DNA of 64,000 nt from Leclercia adecarboxylata (GTDB lineage Bacteria; Pseudomonadota; Gammaproteobacteria; Enterobacterales; Enterobacteriaceae). The stretch is from contig NZ_CP040889.1 in NCBI RefSeq assembly GCF_006171285.1, positions 3,286,001 to 3,350,000 of the forward strand, in the 5' to 3' direction. The translations under genes were made by a program, and so were the position numbers. The notes beneath the pieces were generated by a model. The model did not search any database. It was not told the DNA's origin and saw only the letters and a list, made by a program, of their open reading frames with translations. Positions 27,085-36,414 of this stretch are shown here, in pieces. Position 1 is the stretch's first letter. Each line of letters opens with the position of its first letter.

Positions 27085-27690
27085 GTGAATCGTTTTGTAA
27101 TTGCTGATCCCTCGCTCTGTATCGGCTGCCACACCTGTGAGGCCGCCTGTTCAGAAAACCATCGCCTGCATGGCCTGCAAAGCCAGCCGCGGCTGAAAGT
27201 GATGCGTAACAGTAAAGACTCTGCGCCGCAGCTGTGTCATCACTGCGAAGATGCCCCCTGCGCCCAGGTCTGCCCGGTCAACGCCATTACCCGCGCCGAC
27301 GGCGCTATCCAGCTGAATGAAAGCCTGTGCGTCAGCTGCAAGCTGTGCGGCATCGCCTGTCCGTTTGGCGCCATTGAGTTTGCCGGCAGCCGCCCGCTGG
27401 CGATCCCCGCCAACAGCAACACCTCGAAAGCGCCGATGGCCCCACCGGCCCCGGCCCGCGTCAGCCCGTTCCTCGACTGGGTGCCGGGCGTGCGCGCCAT
27501 CGCGGTGAAGTGCGACCTGTGCAGCTTCGACCCGGACGGCCCGGCGTGCGTGCGCACCTGTCCGACCAAATCCCTGCGTCTGGTGAATAACCAGGACATC
27601 GCCCGCGCCAGCAAGCGCAAACGCGAGCTGACGATGAATACGGATCTGGGCGATCTGTCGTTGTTCCAGTCGCAACAAGGAGAGCGCTGA
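27085..27690 (+). CDS. hycB: FHL iron-sulfur electron transfer subunit HycB
   Basis: The frame is open from 27013, but GTG 27085, with AGAGG upstream, gives the E. coli-like N-terminus (M)NRFVIADPSLCIGCHTCE and 201 residues. It has four 4Fe-4S binding sets (CIGCHTCEAAC, CHHCEDAPCAQVC, CVSCKLCGIAC, CDLCSFDPDGPACVRTC). It carries electrons from formate dehydrogenase H to HycG. Confidence 0.95.
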   Translation: MNRFVIADPSLCIGCHTCEAACSENHRLHGLQSQPRLKVMRNSKDSAPQLCHHCEDAPCAQVCPVNAITRADGAIQLNESLCVSCKLCGIACPFGAIEFAGSRPLAIPANSNTSKAPMAPPAPARVSPFLDWVPGVRAIAVKCDLCSFDPDGPACVRTCPTKSLRLVNNQDIARASKRKRELTMNTDLGDLSLFQSQQGER

Positions 27691-29522
27691 TGAATGCCTT
27701 TTCGTTAATTGACCTGTCGCTGACGTGGTATCTGACCAGCGCCGTGCTGGCGCTGGTGTTCAGCGCCAACCGCACCCTCAGCAACGCCGTTACCGGCTTT
27801 AGCGGGGCGATCGCCAGCGCCATGGCGGTGATGGCGGGAGCGGTTTCGCTGCTGGCCGCGCCGCAGCTTGCGGTGCAGCAGGGGCAGATCCCCTGGCTGC
27901 ACATCGGCATGCAGATGAGCGGGATCCGCGCGGTCTGGCTTATCGCCATCGGCCTGCCGGCGTTTCTCATCAGCCTCTATACCGTCGCCTGGCACCGTCC
28001 TGCGCAGTCCAGAAGCACCGGCCTGCTGACCAACCTGCTGATGGCTACCGCCGTCGCCGCGATCATGGTCGATAACCTCGGCTGGCTGGTGGTGATGGCG
28101 GAAATCATGGCCCTGTGCGGCGCGTTTCTTACCGGCTGCGCTCAGTCCGGCAAGCTGTGGTTTGTGCTGGGGCGTCTGGGCACGCTGCTGCTGGCCTTCG
28201 CCTGCTGGCAGGCGTGGTGCTACTACGGCACCCTGGATTTTGCGGCGATGGGGGCGATGGCCTCCGGACAGGCACCGGGGGCCAGCATCTGGCTGCCGGG
28301 TCTGGCGGGCTTTGGCCTGCTGGCGGGCGTCATTCCGCTGCACGGCTGGGCACCCCAGGCGCATGCTAACGCCAGCGCCCCGGCTGCCGCGCTCTTCTCC
28401 ACGGTGGTGATGAAGGTGGGCCTCTACGGCATGCTGACCGTCGCCCTGAGTGGGGCGCTGCCGCCGCTGTGGCTCGGCGTGCTGCTGCTGGTGATGGGCA
28501 TGATCACCGCTTTTGTCGGCGGCCTGTACGCCCTGATGGAGCACAACATCCAGCGCCTGCTGGCGTACCACACCCTGGAGAACATCGGCATTATCCTGCT
28601 CGGCCTGGGCGCGGGCGTCACCGGCATTGCGCTGCGCAGTCCGCTGCTGGTGGCGCTGGGCTTTACCGGCGGGCTCTACCACCTGGTGAACCACGGCCTG
28701 TTTAAAACCACGCTGTTCCTCGGCGCGGGCGCGGTGTGGTATCGCACCGGCCATCGCGATATTGAGAAGCTGGGCGGCATCGGCAAAAAAATGCCGCTGA
28801 TCTCGCTCTCAATGCTGGTGGGGCTGATGGCGATGGCGGCGCTGCCGCCGCTGAACGGCTTTGCCGGGGAGTGGGTGATCTACCAGTCCTTCTTCAACCT
28901 CGGCGGTCACGAGGTCTTTGTCGCTCGCCTGCTGGGACCATTGCTGGCAACGGGACTGGCGATCACCGGCGCGCTGGCGGTGATGTGTATGGCGAAAGTC
29001 TACGGCGTCACCTTCCTCGGCGCACCGCGCACTCCTGAAGCGGAAAACGCCTCCTGCGCACCGGGGATGATGACCTTCAGCACCCTGCTGGCGGCGCTCT
29101 GCTGCGTGGCGGGCGGCGTGGCTGCCCCCTGGTTGCTGCCGGTGATTAGCCGCCTGTTCCTGGTGAACGGCGGGGCGGTGAACACCGTCTCCCAGCCGAT
29201 GATCACCCTCCTGCTGCTGGCGGGGCTGCTGCTGCCGTTTATCGTGCTGGTGGTGTTCAAAGGCAATCGCCTGCCGAACCGCTCCCGCGGCTTCGCCTGG
29301 GTGTGCGGGTACGATCACGAGCAATCGATGGTCATCACCGCCCACGGCTTTGCCATGCCGGTTAAAGAGTCCTTCGCGCCGGTGCTGAAGCTGCGCAAAT
29401 GGCTCAACCCGGTTCGCTTTATCCCCGGCTGGCAGTGCGACTGCACCGCCGTGCTGTTCCACCGTATCGCCCTGATTGAGCTGGCGGTGCTGGTGGTGGT
29501 TGTCATCTCCCGAGGAGCCTGA
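27690..29522 (+). CDS. hycC: FHL membrane subunit HycC (NuoL/antiporter-like)
   Basis: This 610-residue membrane protein has about 14-16 helices and the proton-channel core with HGWAPQAHANASAPAAALFS (about 215) and FHNHGLFKT-like HLVNHGLFKTTLFLGAG. Its ATG overlaps the hycB TGA. It is the large membrane-arm subunit of the hydrogenase-3 complex. Confidence 0.95.
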   Translation: MNAFSLIDLSLTWYLTSAVLALVFSANRTLSNAVTGFSGAIASAMAVMAGAVSLLAAPQLAVQQGQIPWLHIGMQMSGIRAVWLIAIGLPAFLISLYTVAWHRPAQSRSTGLLTNLLMATAVAAIMVDNLGWLVVMAEIMALCGAFLTGCAQSGKLWFVLGRLGTLLLAFACWQAWCYYGTLDFAAMGAMASGQAPGASIWLPGLAGFGLLAGVIPLHGWAPQAHANASAPAAALFSTVVMKVGLYGMLTVALSGALPPLWLGVLLLVMGMITAFVGGLYALMEHNIQRLLAYHTLENIGIILLGLGAGVTGIALRSPLLVALGFTGGLYHLVNHGLFKTTLFLGAGAVWYRTGHRDIEKLGGIGKKMPLISLSMLVGLMAMAALPPLNGFAGEWVIYQSFFNLGGHEVFVARLLGPLLATGLAITGALAVMCMAKVYGVTFLGAPRTPEAENASCAPGMMTFSTLLAALCCVAGGVAAPWLLPVISRLFLVNGGAVNTVSQPMITLLLLAGLLLPFIVLVVFKGNRLPNRSRGFAWVCGYDHEQSMVITAHGFAMPVKESFAPVLKLRKWLNPVRFIPGWQCDCTAVLFHRIALIELAVLVVVVISRGA

Positions 29523-29524
29523 AC

Positions 29525-30448
29525 ATGACTTTGATATACGCACTGATTCAGGCGCTGGTGCTGTTTGCCCTCGCGCCGCTGCTGGCTGGCATCACCCGCG
29601 TGGCGCGTGCCCGGATGCATACCCGCCGCGGGCCGGACGTCTTCCAGGAGTACCGGGATCTCATCAAGCTGCTGGGCCGCCAGAGCGTGGCGCCTGCCGC
29701 CGCGGGCTGGGTGTTCCGCCTGATGCCCTTTGTGATGGTGGGGGTAATGTTTGCCATCGCCTCGGCGCTGCCGGTGATCACCCTGGCCTCGCCGCTGCCT
29801 GCGCTGGGCGATCTCATCACCCTGATCTACCTCTTCGCCATCGCGCGTTTCTTCTTCGCCATCGCCGGGCTGGATACCGGCAGCCCGTTCACCGGGATCG
29901 GTGCCAGCCGCGAAGCGATGCTCGGGGTGCTGGTGGAGCCGATCCTGCTGCTCGGCCTGTGGGTCGCCGCTCAGGTGGCGGGCACCACCCACATCAGCGC
30001 GGTCACGCAGACCATCTACCACTGGCCCGCGGCGCACAGCGTGACGCTGATCCTGGCGATGTGCGCCTGCTCGTTCGCCACCTTTATCGAGATGGGCAAG
30101 CTGCCGTTTGACCTCGCCGAAGCGGAGCAGGAATTGCAGGAAGGGCCGCTGTCGGAGTACAGCGGCGCGGGCTTTGCCCTGCTCAAGTGGGGCATCAGCC
30201 TGAAACAGCTGGTGGTGCTGCAGATGTTCGTCGGGGTGTTTATTCCCTGGGGACAGATGACGCAGTTCTCCATCGGCGGCCTGGTGCTGGCGGTGGTTAT
30301 CGCCGTGATCAAGCTGGTGGCGGGCGTGCTGGCGATCGCCCTGTTTGAAAACAGCATGGCGCGCCTGCGCTTTAACGCCACCTCACGGATTACCTGGACC
30401 GGTTTCGGTCTGGCATTTTTAGCTTTCGTCTCCTTGCTGGCGGCGTGA
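29525..30448 (+). CDS. hycD: FHL membrane subunit HycD (NuoH-like)
   Basis: The 307 residues are similar to complex I NuoH, with RMHTRRGPDVFQEYRDLIKL near the N-terminus and EMGKLPFDLAEAEQELQEG at about residues 195-213. It links the membrane arm to HycE/HycG. Confidence 0.95.
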   Translation: MTLIYALIQALVLFALAPLLAGITRVARARMHTRRGPDVFQEYRDLIKLLGRQSVAPAAAGWVFRLMPFVMVGVMFAIASALPVITLASPLPALGDLITLIYLFAIARFFFAIAGLDTGSPFTGIGASREAMLGVLVEPILLLGLWVAAQVAGTTHISAVTQTIYHWPAAHSVTLILAMCACSFATFIEMGKLPFDLAEAEQELQEGPLSEYSGAGFALLKWGISLKQLVVLQMFVGVFIPWGQMTQFSIGGLVLAVVIAVIKLVAGVLAIALFENSMARLRFNATSRITWTGFGLAFLAFVSLLAA

Positions 30449-30463
30449 TTTTAGAGAATAACC

Positions 30464-32173
30464 ATGTCTGAAGAAAAAGTTGGTCAACACTATCTCGCCG
30501 CACTGCATCAGGCCTTCCCTGGCGTGGTGCTGGATGAAGCCTGGCAGACCAAAGACCAGATCACCGTCACGGTGAAAATTAACTACCTGCCGGAAGTGGT
30601 CGAGTTCCTGTATTACAAGCAGGGCGGCTGGCTGTCGGTGCTGTTTGGTAACGACGAACGCCAGCTCTGCGGCAGCTACGCCGTCTACTACGTGCTGTCG
30701 ATGGAGCAGGGCACCCGCTGCTGGCTCACCGTGCGCGTGGAAGTGGACGCCGATAAGCCGGAGTTCCCGTCCGTCACCCCGCGCGTGCCTGCCGCCGTCT
30801 GGGGCGAGCGCGAAGTGCGCGATATGTACGGCCTGATCCCGGTCGGGCTGCCGGACGAGCGCCGCCTGGTGCTGCCGGACGACTGGCCGGACGAACTCTA
30901 TCCGCTGCGTAAAGACAGCATGGATTACCGCCAGCGCCCGGCGCCGACCACCGACAAAGAGACTTACGAGTTCATCAACGAACTCGGGGATAAGAAAAAT
31001 AACGTGGTGCCGATTGGCCCGCTGCACGTTACCTCTGATGAGCCGGGCCACTTCCGCCTGTTCGTTGACGGCGAGAACATCATCGACGCCGACTACCGCC
31101 TGTTCTACGTCCACCGCGGCATGGAGAAGCTCGCCGAAACGCGGATGGGCTACAACGAAGTGACCTTCCTTTCCGACCGCGTCTGCGGCATCTGCGGCTT
31201 CGCCCACAGCACGGCCTACACCACCTCGGTCGAGAACGCGATGGGGATCGTGGTGCCGGAGCGCGCCCAGATGATCCGCGCCATCCTGCTGGAGGTGGAG
31301 CGTCTGCACTCGCACCTGCTCAACCTCGGTCTGGCCTGCCACTTTGTCGGCTTTGACTCCGGCTTTATGCAGTTCTTCCGCGTGCGCGAGACCTCCATGA
31401 AGATGGCGGAGATCCTCACCGGGGCGCGTAAAACCTACGGCCTGAACCTGATCGGCGGCATCCGTCGCGACCTGCTGAAAGAGGACATGATCGCCACCCG
31501 CCTGCTGGCCCAGCAGATGCGCCGCGAGGTGCAGGATCTGGTGGATATCCTGATGAGCACGCCGAACATCGAACAGCGCACCCTGGGCATCGGCCGCCTC
31601 GACCCGCAGATCGCCCGTGACTTCAGCAACGTCGGCCCGATGGTGCGCGCCAGCGGCCACGCCCGCGATACCCGCGCCGATCACCCGTTTGTCGGTTACG
31701 GCCTGCTGCCGATGGAAGTTCACAGCGAGCAGGGCTGCGACGTCATCTCCCGCCTGAAGGTGCGTATCAACGAGGTCTTTACTGCCCTCAACATGATCGA
31801 CTTCGGCCTTGACAACCTGCCGGGCGGCGCGCTGATGGTGGAGGGCTTCACCTACATCCCGAACCGCTTTGCGCTGGGCTTCAGCGAAGCGCCGCGCGGG
31901 GATGATATCCACTGGAGCATGACCGGCGACAACCAGAAGCTCTGGCGCTGGCGCTGCCGGGCGGCCACCTACGCTAACTGGCCGACCCTGCGCTACATGC
32001 TGCGCGGCAACACCGTCTCCGACGCGCCGCTGATTATCGGCAGCCTCGACCCGTGCTACTCCTGCACCGATCGCATGACGGTGGTCGACGTGCGCAAGAA
32101 GAAAAGCAAGGTGGTTCCGTACAAGGAACTGGAACGCTACAGCATTGAACGCAAGAACTCGCCGCTGAAATAA
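30464..32173 (+). CDS. hycE: Hydrogenase-3 large subunit HycE
   Basis: The 569 residues equal the E. coli length. An N-terminal NuoC-like domain (about 1-170) is fused to a NuoD-like [NiFe] domain. NiFe ligands are Cys241/Cys244 in VCGICG and Cys531/Cys534 in DPCYSCTDRM. The 32-residue tail after Arg537 (MTVVDVRKKKSKVV...) is the peptide removed by HycI after nickel insertion. It evolves H2 in the FHL complex. Confidence 0.97.
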   Translation: MSEEKVGQHYLAALHQAFPGVVLDEAWQTKDQITVTVKINYLPEVVEFLYYKQGGWLSVLFGNDERQLCGSYAVYYVLSMEQGTRCWLTVRVEVDADKPEFPSVTPRVPAAVWGEREVRDMYGLIPVGLPDERRLVLPDDWPDELYPLRKDSMDYRQRPAPTTDKETYEFINELGDKKNNVVPIGPLHVTSDEPGHFRLFVDGENIIDADYRLFYVHRGMEKLAETRMGYNEVTFLSDRVCGICGFAHSTAYTTSVENAMGIVVPERAQMIRAILLEVERLHSHLLNLGLACHFVGFDSGFMQFFRVRETSMKMAEILTGARKTYGLNLIGGIRRDLLKEDMIATRLLAQQMRREVQDLVDILMSTPNIEQRTLGIGRLDPQIARDFSNVGPMVRASGHARDTRADHPFVGYGLLPMEVHSEQGCDVISRLKVRINEVFTALNMIDFGLDNLPGGALMVEGFTYIPNRFALGFSEAPRGDDIHWSMTGDNQKLWRWRCRAATYANWPTLRYMLRGNTVSDAPLIIGSLDPCYSCTDRMTVVDVRKKKSKVVPYKELERYSIERKNSPLK

Positions 32174-32182
32174 GGACTTGCC

Positions 32183-32728
32183 ATGTTTACCTTTATCAAA
32201 AAAGTGATCAAAACCGGCACGGTCACGGAGTCGTATCCCCTGGCGCCGATTGCAGTGGATAAAAATCTGCGCGGCAAGCCGGAGCACGACCCGCAGCAGT
32301 GTATCGGCTGCGCGGCCTGCGTGAACGCCTGCCCGTCCAACGCCCTGACGGTGGAGACGGACCTACAGTTCGGCCAGCTGACCTGGCAGTTCAACCTTGG
32401 GCGCTGCATCTTCTGCGGACGCTGCGAAGAGGTCTGCCCGACCACCGCCATTAAGCTCTCTCAGGAGTACGAGCTGGCGGTGTGGAGCAAAGCGGATTTC
32501 CTGCAGCAGTCGCGCTTTGACATCTGTAACTGCCGGGTCTGCAAACGCCCCTATGCGGTACAGAAAGAGATTGATTACGCGATTGCCCTGCTGCGCCACA
32601 ACGGCGATAAGCGCGCCGAATCGCATCGCGAGAGTTTTGAAACCTGCCCGGACTGCAAGCGCCTGCAGGGGCTGACCCCGGCGGACAAGATCCAGCTGAC
32701 CCGGGAAATGGAGGAAGCGACACGATGA
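32183..32728 (+). CDS. hycF: FHL iron-sulfur subunit HycF (NuoI-like)
   Basis: This 181-residue protein has two 4Fe-4S motifs ([12 protein letters not shown] and [12 protein letters not shown]) plus extra cysteine pairs (CNCRVC, CPDC). It starts 9 bp after hycE and overlaps hycG by 4 bp. Confidence 0.95.
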   Translation: MFTFIKKVIKTGTVTESYPLAPIAVDKNLRGKPEHDPQQCIGCAACVNACPSNALTVETDLQFGQLTWQFNLGRCIFCGRCEEVCPTTAIKLSQEYELAVWSKADFLQQSRFDICNCRVCKRPYAVQKEIDYAIALLRHNGDKRAESHRESFETCPDCKRLQGLTPADKIQLTREMEEATR

Positions 32729-33489
32729 GCGAACTGTTAGGGCCACGTAACGAGCAGGGGATGCCGGTCCCGGTGACGGTGGACGAGTCCATCGCCAGCA
32801 TGAAGGCCTCGCTGCTGAAAAAAATCAAACGCTCCGCCTACGTCTACCGCGTGGACTGCGGCGGCTGCAACGGCTGCGAGATTGAGATCTTCGCCACCCT
32901 GTCGCCGATTTTCGACACCGAACGCTTCGGCATCAAGGTGGTGCCATCCCCGCGCCACGCCGACATTCTGCTGTTCACCGGGGCGGTGACCCGCGCGATG
33001 CGCTCTCCGGCGCTGCGCGCGTGGGAGTCCGCGCCCGATCCGAAGATCTGCATCTCCTACGGGGCCTGTGGCAACTCCGGCGGCATCTTCCACGACCTGT
33101 ACTGCGTCTGGGGCGGCACTGACAAGATCGTCCCGGTGGATGTGTACATCCCGGGCTGCCCGCCGTCGCCAGCCGCCACGCTGTACGGCTTTGCCATGGC
33201 GCTGGGACTGCTGGAGCAAAAAATCCACGCCCGCGAACCGGGGGCGCTGGACAACCAGCCTGCCGAGATCCTGCATCCTGAGATGGTACAGCCCCTGCGG
33301 GTGCGCATCGACCGCGCCGCGCGTCGTCTGGCGGGCTACCGCTATGGCCGCCAGATCGCCGACGACTTTATGCGTCATCTGATCGAGGGCGACGCGAGCG
33401 TGGCCCGCTGGCTGGCGAACGAGAACGATCCGCGCCTGAACGAGATCGTCGCCAACCTCATTGAGGTGGTCGGGCAGGAGCGTGTGTGA
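32725..33489 (+). CDS. hycG: Hydrogenase-3 small subunit HycG
   Basis: This 254-residue NuoB-like protein contains [20 protein letters not shown] (about residues 43-62), [12 protein letters not shown] and [14 protein letters not shown], the ligands of the cluster next to the NiFe site. It passes electrons from HycB/HycF to HycE. Confidence 0.95.
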   Translation: MSELLGPRNEQGMPVPVTVDESIASMKASLLKKIKRSAYVYRVDCGGCNGCEIEIFATLSPIFDTERFGIKVVPSPRHADILLFTGAVTRAMRSPALRAWESAPDPKICISYGACGNSGGIFHDLYCVWGGTDKIVPVDVYIPGCPPSPAATLYGFAMALGLLEQKIHAREPGALDNQPAEILHPEMVQPLRVRIDRAARRLAGYRYGRQIADDFMRHLIEGDASVARWLANENDPRLNEIVANLIEVVGQERV

Positions 33490-33899
33490 TGAGTGAGACG
33501 GTGGTATTCAGCCAGCTCAGCCGCAAGTTCATTGACCAGAATGACGACACCCCCGCCGATGCCCAGCAGGTGATCTACTACGGGCTGGCCATCGGCCACC
33601 ATCTGGGGGTGATCGACTGCCTGGAGGCGGCGCTCACCTGCCCGTGGGAGGCCTATCTGGACTGGATCGCCACCCTGGAGGAGGGGAGCGAGGCGCGGCG
33701 CAAAATGGAGGGCGTGCCGCGCTACGGGGAGATCGTCATCGACGCGAACCACATTGTGATGCTGGCCAGCGCCTTTGACGCCGCAATCGCGCGCCAGACG
33801 GCGCAGCAGCAGGAATGGAGCCGGGCGATGCTCGGTATGCTCCACGCCATTCACCAGGAAAACGCCATCTACCTGATGGTGAGGAGGCAACGTGACTGA
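33489..33899 (+). CDS. hycH: FHL maturation protein HycH
   Basis: ATG 33489 shares its A with the hycG TGA and gives 136 residues, as in E. coli; a GTG one codon upstream is less likely. HycH is needed for maturation of hydrogenase-3, probably as a chaperone for the HycE precursor, but is not part of the final complex. Confidence 0.92.
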   Translation: MSETVVFSQLSRKFIDQNDDTPADAQQVIYYGLAIGHHLGVIDCLEAALTCPWEAYLDWIATLEEGSEARRKMEGVPRYGEIVIDANHIVMLASAFDAAIARQTAQQQEWSRAMLGMLHAIHQENAIYLMVRRQRD

Positions 33900-34347
33900 T
33901 GTATTACTCTGCGTCGGCAACAGCATGATGGGCGACGACGGTGCCGGTCCGCTGCTGGCCGAGATGTGCCGGGAAGCGCCGCGCGGCGACTGGGTGGTGT
34001 TCGACGGCGGTAGCGCCCCTGAGAACGACATCGTGGCGATCCGCGAGCAGCGCCCGGCGCGGTTGTTGATTGTCGATGCCACCGACATGGGGCTCAACCC
34101 CGGCGAGATCCGCCGCATCGACCCGGACGACATCGCAGAGATGTTTCTGATGACCACCCACAACATGCCGCTGAACTACCTGGTGGATCAGCTGCGCGAA
34201 GATGTGGGGGAGGTGATTTTCCTGGGGATTCAACCGGATATTGTTGGGTTTTATTATCCGATGACGGAAGCGATTAAAGCTGCTGTGGAGAGGGTTTATG
34301 AAAGCCTGCTGGACCGGGACGGGGTGTTGGTGTTTGGGGAGTTGTGA
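33892..34347 (+). CDS. hycI: HycE C-terminal maturation protease HycI
   Basis: This 151-residue nickel-dependent endopeptidase starts (M)TDVLLCVGNSMMGDDGAGPL, with Asp16 as the metal-binding residue, and has VDATDMGLNPGEI and TTHNMPLNYL (His about 90). It cuts the HycE tail after Arg537. The last 35 codons have a different base composition and a different C-terminal sequence from E. coli HycI. A partial second copy lies at 35863-36003. Confidence 0.93.
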   Translation: MTDVLLCVGNSMMGDDGAGPLLAEMCREAPRGDWVVFDGGSAPENDIVAIREQRPARLLIVDATDMGLNPGEIRRIDPDDIAEMFLMTTHNMPLNYLVDQLREDVGEVIFLGIQPDIVGFYYPMTEAIKAAVERVYESLLDRDGVLVFGEL

Positions 34348-34433
34348 GGGGTTATTCTGTACGGATCTAACAACTGAATAGCTGATATTTGCCGAAATCC
34401 ACAGCGGGAAACCAACAGACCACGTTTAATTCG

Positions 34434-34456
34434 GAAGCCGTGTAAGCGGCTTTTTT
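34434..34456 (+). terminator. Terminator after the hyc operon
   Basis: AAGCCG-TGTAAG-CGGCTT followed by TTTTAT, about 90 bp after hycI. Confidence 0.75.
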
Positions 34457-34534
34457 ATACATGCCGTATAATTCCCGTGCTATTTCTGTATAATCCACGC
34501 TAAAAATAGGGATTTACAACAAGGAGATATGGAA

Positions 34535-35017
34535 ATGGCTATTCCTGGCAACATGTGGCTTTACGACGATGGCGGCGCTCTAATTAAAGGTGGCTGCGAT
34601 GTTCAACACCGTGACTACAGCATTGAATTCAAGGGTTTTCACCATAACTTATCCATACCAACCGATAATTTTACCGGTAAACCAACAGGCCCGCGCCAGC
34701 ATTCGGCAATGCTGATCACCAAAGAGTTCGATCCCTCCTCCCCATACCTGTATAAAGCAGTAGCCACCGGCCAGCGCTTAGTTAAATGCGAACTGAAATT
34801 CTATAAAATTAATGATGCAGGTCAGGAAGCGGAATACTTCAATATTCTTCTTGAGGGCGTTCGTATTGTTTCAGTTACCCCTACAATGGCTTCTCCGGAA
34901 GATCGGAATAACAATCACTTTGAATCGGTGGAGCTTCGCTACGAAAAAATCACATGGAAGCATAATGATGGGAATATTATTTTCACCGATGCATGGAACG
35001 AGCGCCAGAAGGCTTAA
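34535..35017 (+). CDS. hcp: Hcp family type VI secretion tube protein (orphan)
   Basis: ATG 34535, eight bases after AAGGAG, gives 160 residues beginning MAIPGNMWLYDDGG, the standard Hcp start. Further Hcp marks are FKGFHHNLSIPTDN and AVATGQRLVKCELKFYK. Hcp hexamers form the T6SS tube and can carry effectors. No other T6SS gene is in the window, so it would work with a system elsewhere. Two small genes follow. Confidence 0.92.
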   Translation: MAIPGNMWLYDDGGALIKGGCDVQHRDYSIEFKGFHHNLSIPTDNFTGKPTGPRQHSAMLITKEFDPSSPYLYKAVATGQRLVKCELKFYKINDAGQEAEYFNILLEGVRIVSVTPTMASPEDRNNNHFESVELRYEKITWKHNDGNIIFTDAWNERQKA

Positions 35018-35029
35018 CGAGGTGAGTGG

Positions 35030-35479
35030 ATGGATACCACAGAAGAAAGAAACGGAACGTACTTTTATCACGGTCAATCTAACCTGACAGCTGGCGAACT
35101 ATTTGATGTGATATTCCTCGAGCAATTTTGTGATGAATTGGGGCTCGGCGTTTCGGCAGGTGCTGCTATCCTTGCTGGTCAACCATGGCTGGAAACAAGA
35201 ACGAAGCCAGGAACGGCTATCAAAGGAACGAGTGTTGTCTCTAAGTATGCGCGAATGCTGCTTAAGGACACAAAAGTACCCTTTGGCTTGAGAGTTAAAA
35301 CACCCGTCGGTATAAGCATGAGGAAGACTACCAGCCTCGCCGCTGTCATTGCTCGTTATGTTCCGTGGATTGGCTGGGTTGGTCTGGTCAATTCATTGTA
35401 CCAAGTCTCACGTAAGACTCAGGCAAAATACAACCTGATTGCTCGCCCTAAAGACCGTATTCAGTTCACATCTTTTTGA
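35030..35479 (+). CDS. Putative Hcp-associated effector or toxin
   Basis: This 149-residue protein contains GLGVSAGAAILAGQPWLETR, KGTSVVSKYARMLL and a hydrophobic segment VIARYVPWIGWVGLVNSLYQ (about 107-126). Such proteins are found next to hcp/vgrG genes and DUF1493 genes, which suggests a secreted effector or adaptor. It starts 13 bp after hcp with GAGG as SD. The activity is not known; no catalytic motif is obvious. Confidence 0.55.
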   Translation: MDTTEERNGTYFYHGQSNLTAGELFDVIFLEQFCDELGLGVSAGAAILAGQPWLETRTKPGTAIKGTSVVSKYARMLLKDTKVPFGLRVKTPVGISMRKTTSLAAVIARYVPWIGWVGLVNSLYQVSRKTQAKYNLIARPKDRIQFTSF

Positions 35480-35488
35480 AGCAAAAAT

Positions 35489-35821
35489 ATGACGATCGCT
35501 AATCAGGTACTTGAGTTATTCAACGAAGAGATCTCGAAGGAACTCGACAATAACGGCAATGAGGTCATGCTTGTACTGGATTCTGATTTATTTGACGTGC
35601 CAGGAGATGATCTACACCACGTCTTAAATAAGTACGAACAGATATTCAAAGTTGATCTGTCAAATGTGAAGTGGAGTTACTATTTCCCCTGGCAGAATAT
35701 TCCTCGGCTAAAACGATGGTTTGGTAAAGTAAAACAGCAAGAAGTCGAGGCAACCCGCTTACCACTTACCGTACGTATGTTCGCTGAATCCGCCGAAGCG
35801 GGTAAATGGTTATTTGATTAA
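35489..35821 (+). CDS. DUF1493 protein, putative immunity or partner protein
   Basis: This 110-residue protein has an N-terminal acyl-carrier-like helical region and the DUF1493 ending LTVRMFAESAEAGKWLFD. It starts 10 bp after the putative effector gene, the usual place for an immunity gene. That role is inferred from position only. Confidence 0.6.
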   Translation: MTIANQVLELFNEEISKELDNNGNEVMLVLDSDLFDVPGDDLHHVLNKYEQIFKVDLSNVKWSYYFPWQNIPRLKRWFGKVKQQEVEATRLPLTVRMFAESAEAGKWLFD

Positions 35822-35862
35822 GGTAAGCCTGCGGGGCCTGGATGTTTAGCTCATACCTATTA

Positions 35863-36003
35863 GTTCTGCTAGCTGTTCGAAATCCGAACAGCATGATGGG
35901 CGACGACGGCGCTGAGATGTTTATGATGACCACCCATAATATGCCGCTGAACTACCTGGTGGATCTGCTGCGCGGGGATGTGCGGGAGGTGGTGTTTTGG
36001 GGA
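35863..36003 (+). pseudogene. hycI remnant with internal deletion
   Basis: The frame reads VLLAVRNPNSMMGDDGA, then jumps directly to EMFMMTTHNMPLNYLVDLLR and continues to EVVFWG. Both pieces match the intact HycI at 33892, whose intervening part (about 65 residues) is missing. It shows that the hcp module lies between the real hycI and a decayed partial copy. Confidence 0.85.
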
Positions 36004-36031
36004 GTTGTAGCGCGTAACCACCAAGGTGTCT

Positions 36032-36315
36032 CTCTGGAAGTGCCCGGTGGCGGCTAGCGCCTTACCGGGCCTACTTATTAATAGAGCGGGTTTTGTAGGC
36101 TGTGCAAGGCGTCAGCCGTCGCCCGGCAGAAGCGAGCACAATGTTTAAACCAGGTCGCTGACTGCGTGTACCTCTCTGAAAATGCCCGGTGGCGGCTAGC
36201 GCCTTACCAGGCCTACTTATTGATAGAGCGGGTTTTGTAGGCCGTGCAAGGCGTCAGCCGCCGCCCGGCAGAAGCGAGCACCATGGTTAAACCAGGTTGC
36301 TGACTGCGTATACCT
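36032..36315. repeat. Tandem 142-bp duplication of a REP-containing unit
   Basis: Units 36032-36173 and 36174-36315 each begin TGCCCGGTGGCGGCTAGCGC (from 36041 and 36183) and contain an inverted REP pair (GCGCCTTACC / GGCGTCAGCC). They differ at a few positions. No gene lies in this stretch. Confidence 0.88.
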
Positions 36316-36414
36316 TTCTACCGGATCTGTGCCTGTGTTGTTATGAGTTCTGATTTTCGTTAAGTGGTAAACCGAAATTTATTTTGACGGGTATATGAGA
36401 ATGGGAGTTAAGGC

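Noticed and set aside
35842..36057. A 71-codon gene
   Set aside because: Its middle part is a fragment of hycI with an internal deletion and its tail runs into REP sequence; treated as a remnant.
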